Positions 7,141 through 7,572 of a stretch of DNA of 7,572 nucleotides are shown here, in pieces (positions within the stretch are counted from its first letter, which is position 1; each line of letters begins with the position of its first letter). The notes beneath the pieces are model-generated. The model was not told the DNA's origin, did not search any database, and was given only the letters and a program-made list of their open reading frames with translations. Location of the stretch: contig CAJXRL010000133.1 of the NCBI GenBank assembly GCA_913059105.1, positions 1-7,572 on the forward strand. The letters are read 5' to 3'. Source of the DNA: an uncultured Flavobacteriales bacterium. GTDB lineage: Bacteria > Bacteroidota > Bacteroidia > Flavobacteriales_E > Vicingaceae. The translations under genes and the position numbers were made by a program.

Positions 7141-7215
7141 GGGCGATTAGCTCAGTTGGTTCAGAGCACCTCGTTTACACCGAGGGGGTCGGGAGTTCGA
7201 ATCTCTCATCGCCCA
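7141..7215 (+). tRNA. tRNA-Val, anticodon UAC
   Basis: A complete cloverleaf can be drawn. The acceptor stem is GGGCGAT (7141-7147) with ATCGCCC (7208-7214). The D arm is GCTC/GAGC. The anticodon stem is CCTCG/CGAGG with loop TTTACAC and anticodon TAC at 7176-7178. The T arm is GGGAG/CTCTC with one G-U pair around TTCGAAT. The discriminator is A at 7215. CCA is not encoded (the next bases are CAA). It decodes valine GUA and probably other GUN codons by wobble. The last 16 bases occur again at 7373-7388. Confidence 0.97.
7200..7215 (+). repeat. Direct repeat, copy 1 (attL-like, tRNA 3' end)
   Basis: AATCTCTCATCGCCCA forms the 3' half of the T-loop, the T-stem, the acceptor strand and the discriminator of tRNA-Val(UAC). 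It is identical to 7373-7388. The flanks differ immediately (GA before here against GT there; C after here against A there). Confidence 0.9.
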
Positions 7216-7220
7216 CAATC

Positions 7221-7257
7221 AAAGCTCAATACGTTAGTATTGGGCTTTTGTTTTTTT
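7221..7257 (+). terminator. Intrinsic terminator after tRNA-Val(UAC)
   Basis: A 12-bp stem, AAAGCTCAATAC (7221-7232) with GTATTGGGCTTT (7237-7248), has one G-U pair and a GTTA loop. It runs into TGTTTTTTT. It lies six bases after the tRNA and fits a Rho-independent terminator well. Confidence 0.88.
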
Positions 7258-7286
7258 AATGAAGATAGAACAAGAGTGCTTTTCTG

Positions 7287-7341
7287 AAAATAAAAAACCC
7301 AAGCAAAGCTAAAAAGCGACGCTTTTTAGCTTTGCTTGGGT
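7287..7341 (-). terminator. Orphan minus-strand terminator with 45-bp perfect palindrome
   Basis: Positions 7297-7318 and 7320-7341 are perfect inverted repeats around A7319 (arms starting ACCCAAGCAAAGC). As RNA they give a 21-bp stem with a three-base loop. On the - strand the hairpin is followed by TTTTTATTTT (7296 down to 7287), the layout of an intrinsic terminator. On the + strand there is no T-tract. No - strand gene lies to the right within the window, so the terminator has no visible client. It may be left over from a lost gene. Confidence 0.65.
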
Positions 7342-7372
7342 ACAAGGGTAAAATACTAAGAAAACCGAAGGT

Positions 7373-7388
7373 AATCTCTCATCGCCCA
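7373..7388 (+). repeat. Direct repeat, copy 2 (attR-like)
   Basis: This is an exact 16-base copy of the 3' end of tRNA-Val(UAC). The rest of the tRNA is not present upstream (7342-7372 does not pair as a tRNA), so it is a tail fragment, not a second gene. Terminator sequence starts at its last base. Confidence 0.88.
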
Positions 7389-7420
7389 AAAAGTCCAAGC
7401 TTTAAGGTTTGGACTTTTTT
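7388..7420 (+). terminator. Second intrinsic terminator, after the tRNA-tail copy
   Basis: AAAAAGTCCAAGCT (7388-7401) pairs with GGTTTGGACTTTTT (7406-7419) around a TTAA loop, with two G-U pairs, and ends in a T-run to 7420. Its position directly after the tRNA-tail copy suggests that it was the original terminator of the tRNA before the 173-bp unit appeared. Confidence 0.82.
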
Positions 7421-7421
7421 G

Positions 7422-7429
7422 TATCTTTA
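7422..7429 (+). promoter_or_regulatory. Weak -7-like element before tRNA-Val(GAC)
   Basis: TATCTTTA differs from TAnnTTTG only in the last base and lies 12 bp before the tRNA 5' end, a similar distance to that at the first tRNA. No TTG is found at a proper spacing. Read-through from the upstream promoter is the alternative. Confidence 0.3.
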
Positions 7430-7441
7430 AAATTCTATTAT

Positions 7442-7516
7442 GAGGCATTAGCTCAGTTGGTTCAGAGCACTACCTTGACAGGGTAGGGGTCACTGGTTCG
7501 AATCCAGTATGCCTCA
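7442..7516 (+). tRNA. tRNA-Val, anticodon GAC
   Basis: Cloverleaf: acceptor GAGGCAT (7442-7448) with ATGCCTC (7509-7515), D arm GCTC/GAGC, anticodon stem CTACC/GGTAG with loop TTGACAG and anticodon GAC at 7477-7479, T arm ACTGG/CCAGT around TTCGAAT, discriminator A at 7516. CCA is not encoded. It decodes valine GUC/GUU. It shares a 24-base block covering the D arm with tRNA-Val(UAC) (7447-7470 against 7146-7169), which suggests origin by duplication. The genomic insert ends nine bases later. Confidence 0.96.
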
Positions 7517-7525
7517 CAAGAAGAA

Positions 7526-7572
7526 CTGTCTCTTATACACATCTCCGAGCCCACGAGACAGGCAGAAATCTC
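7526..7572. other. Nextera i7 library adapter, inverted (artefact)
   Basis: This is the reverse complement of the left adapter: mosaic end CTGTCTCTTATACACATCT (7526-7544), the rest of the arm (7545-7559), index AGGCAGAA (7560-7567), and the start of P7 (7568-7572). It is not genomic. Together with 1-46 it forms perfect inverted ends that could be mistaken for transposon termini. Confidence 0.98.

Larger units (their letters stand above)
7200..7388 (+). mobile_element. Putative remnant of a tRNA-integrated element
   Basis: The segment is bounded by two exact copies of AATCTCTCATCGCCCA, at 7200-7215 (T-loop to discriminator of tRNA-Val(UAC)) and 7373-7388, with a period of 173 bp. Exact duplication of a tRNA 3' end is the usual mark of tyrosine-integrase insertion, where the element restores the tRNA. 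Inside are the tRNA terminator, a 45-bp palindrome and about 70 bp of plain AT-rich sequence; no integrase or other gene is present. The site outside the right copy has its own terminator, which would be the original one of the tRNA. Remnant or internally deleted element is my inference. A local duplication is the alternative. Confidence 0.5.

Noticed and set aside
7096..7287. A 63-residue open frame on the + strand
   Set aside because: It runs through the promoter, the whole tRNA-Val(UAC) and its terminator; the peptide is just translated tRNA sequence.
7342..7388. A second, decayed tRNA-Val gene
   Set aside because: Only the last 16 bases match; upstream of them there is no D arm or anticodon arm.
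1..7572. Perfect terminal inverted repeats with Tn5 mosaic ends, as if the whole window were a transposon
   Set aside because: The ends match commercial tagmentation adapter with an i7 index; there is no transposase and the content is core genes.

Overview
The window is one AT-rich insert (about 47-7525) from a member of the Bacteroidota, most likely a marine or aquatic flavobacterium-like lineage. The evidence is the protein families (a Bacteroidota-type AnmK, a Glu/Leu-type dehydrogenase, NhaD, and an ExbB-ExbD-TonB-FolC cluster), promoter -7 elements of the TAnnTTTG type, and gene starts without Shine-Dalgarno sequences. Both ends carry sequencing-library adapter, not genomic DNA: positions 1-46 and 7526-7572 are the Nextera i7 arm with the same 8-base index, in inverted orientation.

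Layout, all genes on the + strand: anmK (55-1128, cell-wall recycling); a 67-bp gap with a perfect 16-bp palindrome and a TAnnTTTG promoter element; an amino-acid dehydrogenase (1196-2422); nhaD Na+/H+ antiporter (2446-3870); a 108-bp gap with weak stem-loops; then exbB (3979-4692), exbD (4692-5084), tonB (5081-5860) and folC (5860-7077). The last four have start and stop codons overlapping by 1, 4 and 1 nt, so translational coupling is likely. ExbB/ExbD form the ion-driven motor in the inner membrane and TonB transmits the energy to outer-membrane receptors. NhaD works on the same ion gradients. FolC is a cytoplasmic folate enzyme that appears to share the transcript.

The right end (7078-7525) is an RNA-gene region. 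A well-formed TTG-N19-TATATTTG promoter drives tRNA-Val(UAC), followed by an intrinsic terminator. An unusual 173-bp unit follows, then tRNA-Val(GAC), and then the adapter. The last 16 bases of tRNA-Val(UAC) recur exactly at 7373-7388, directly followed by a second terminator. Between the two copies lies a 45-bp perfect palindrome that reads as an intrinsic terminator on the - strand, although no - strand gene is visible. This looks like the scar of an element once integrated at the 3' end of the tRNA gene, with the copies as attL/attR-like repeats. It is the most noteworthy feature here.

Apart from that, this is an ordinary core-genome segment. I see no CRISPR array, transposase, integrase, toxin-antitoxin or defence gene, and no new protein system.
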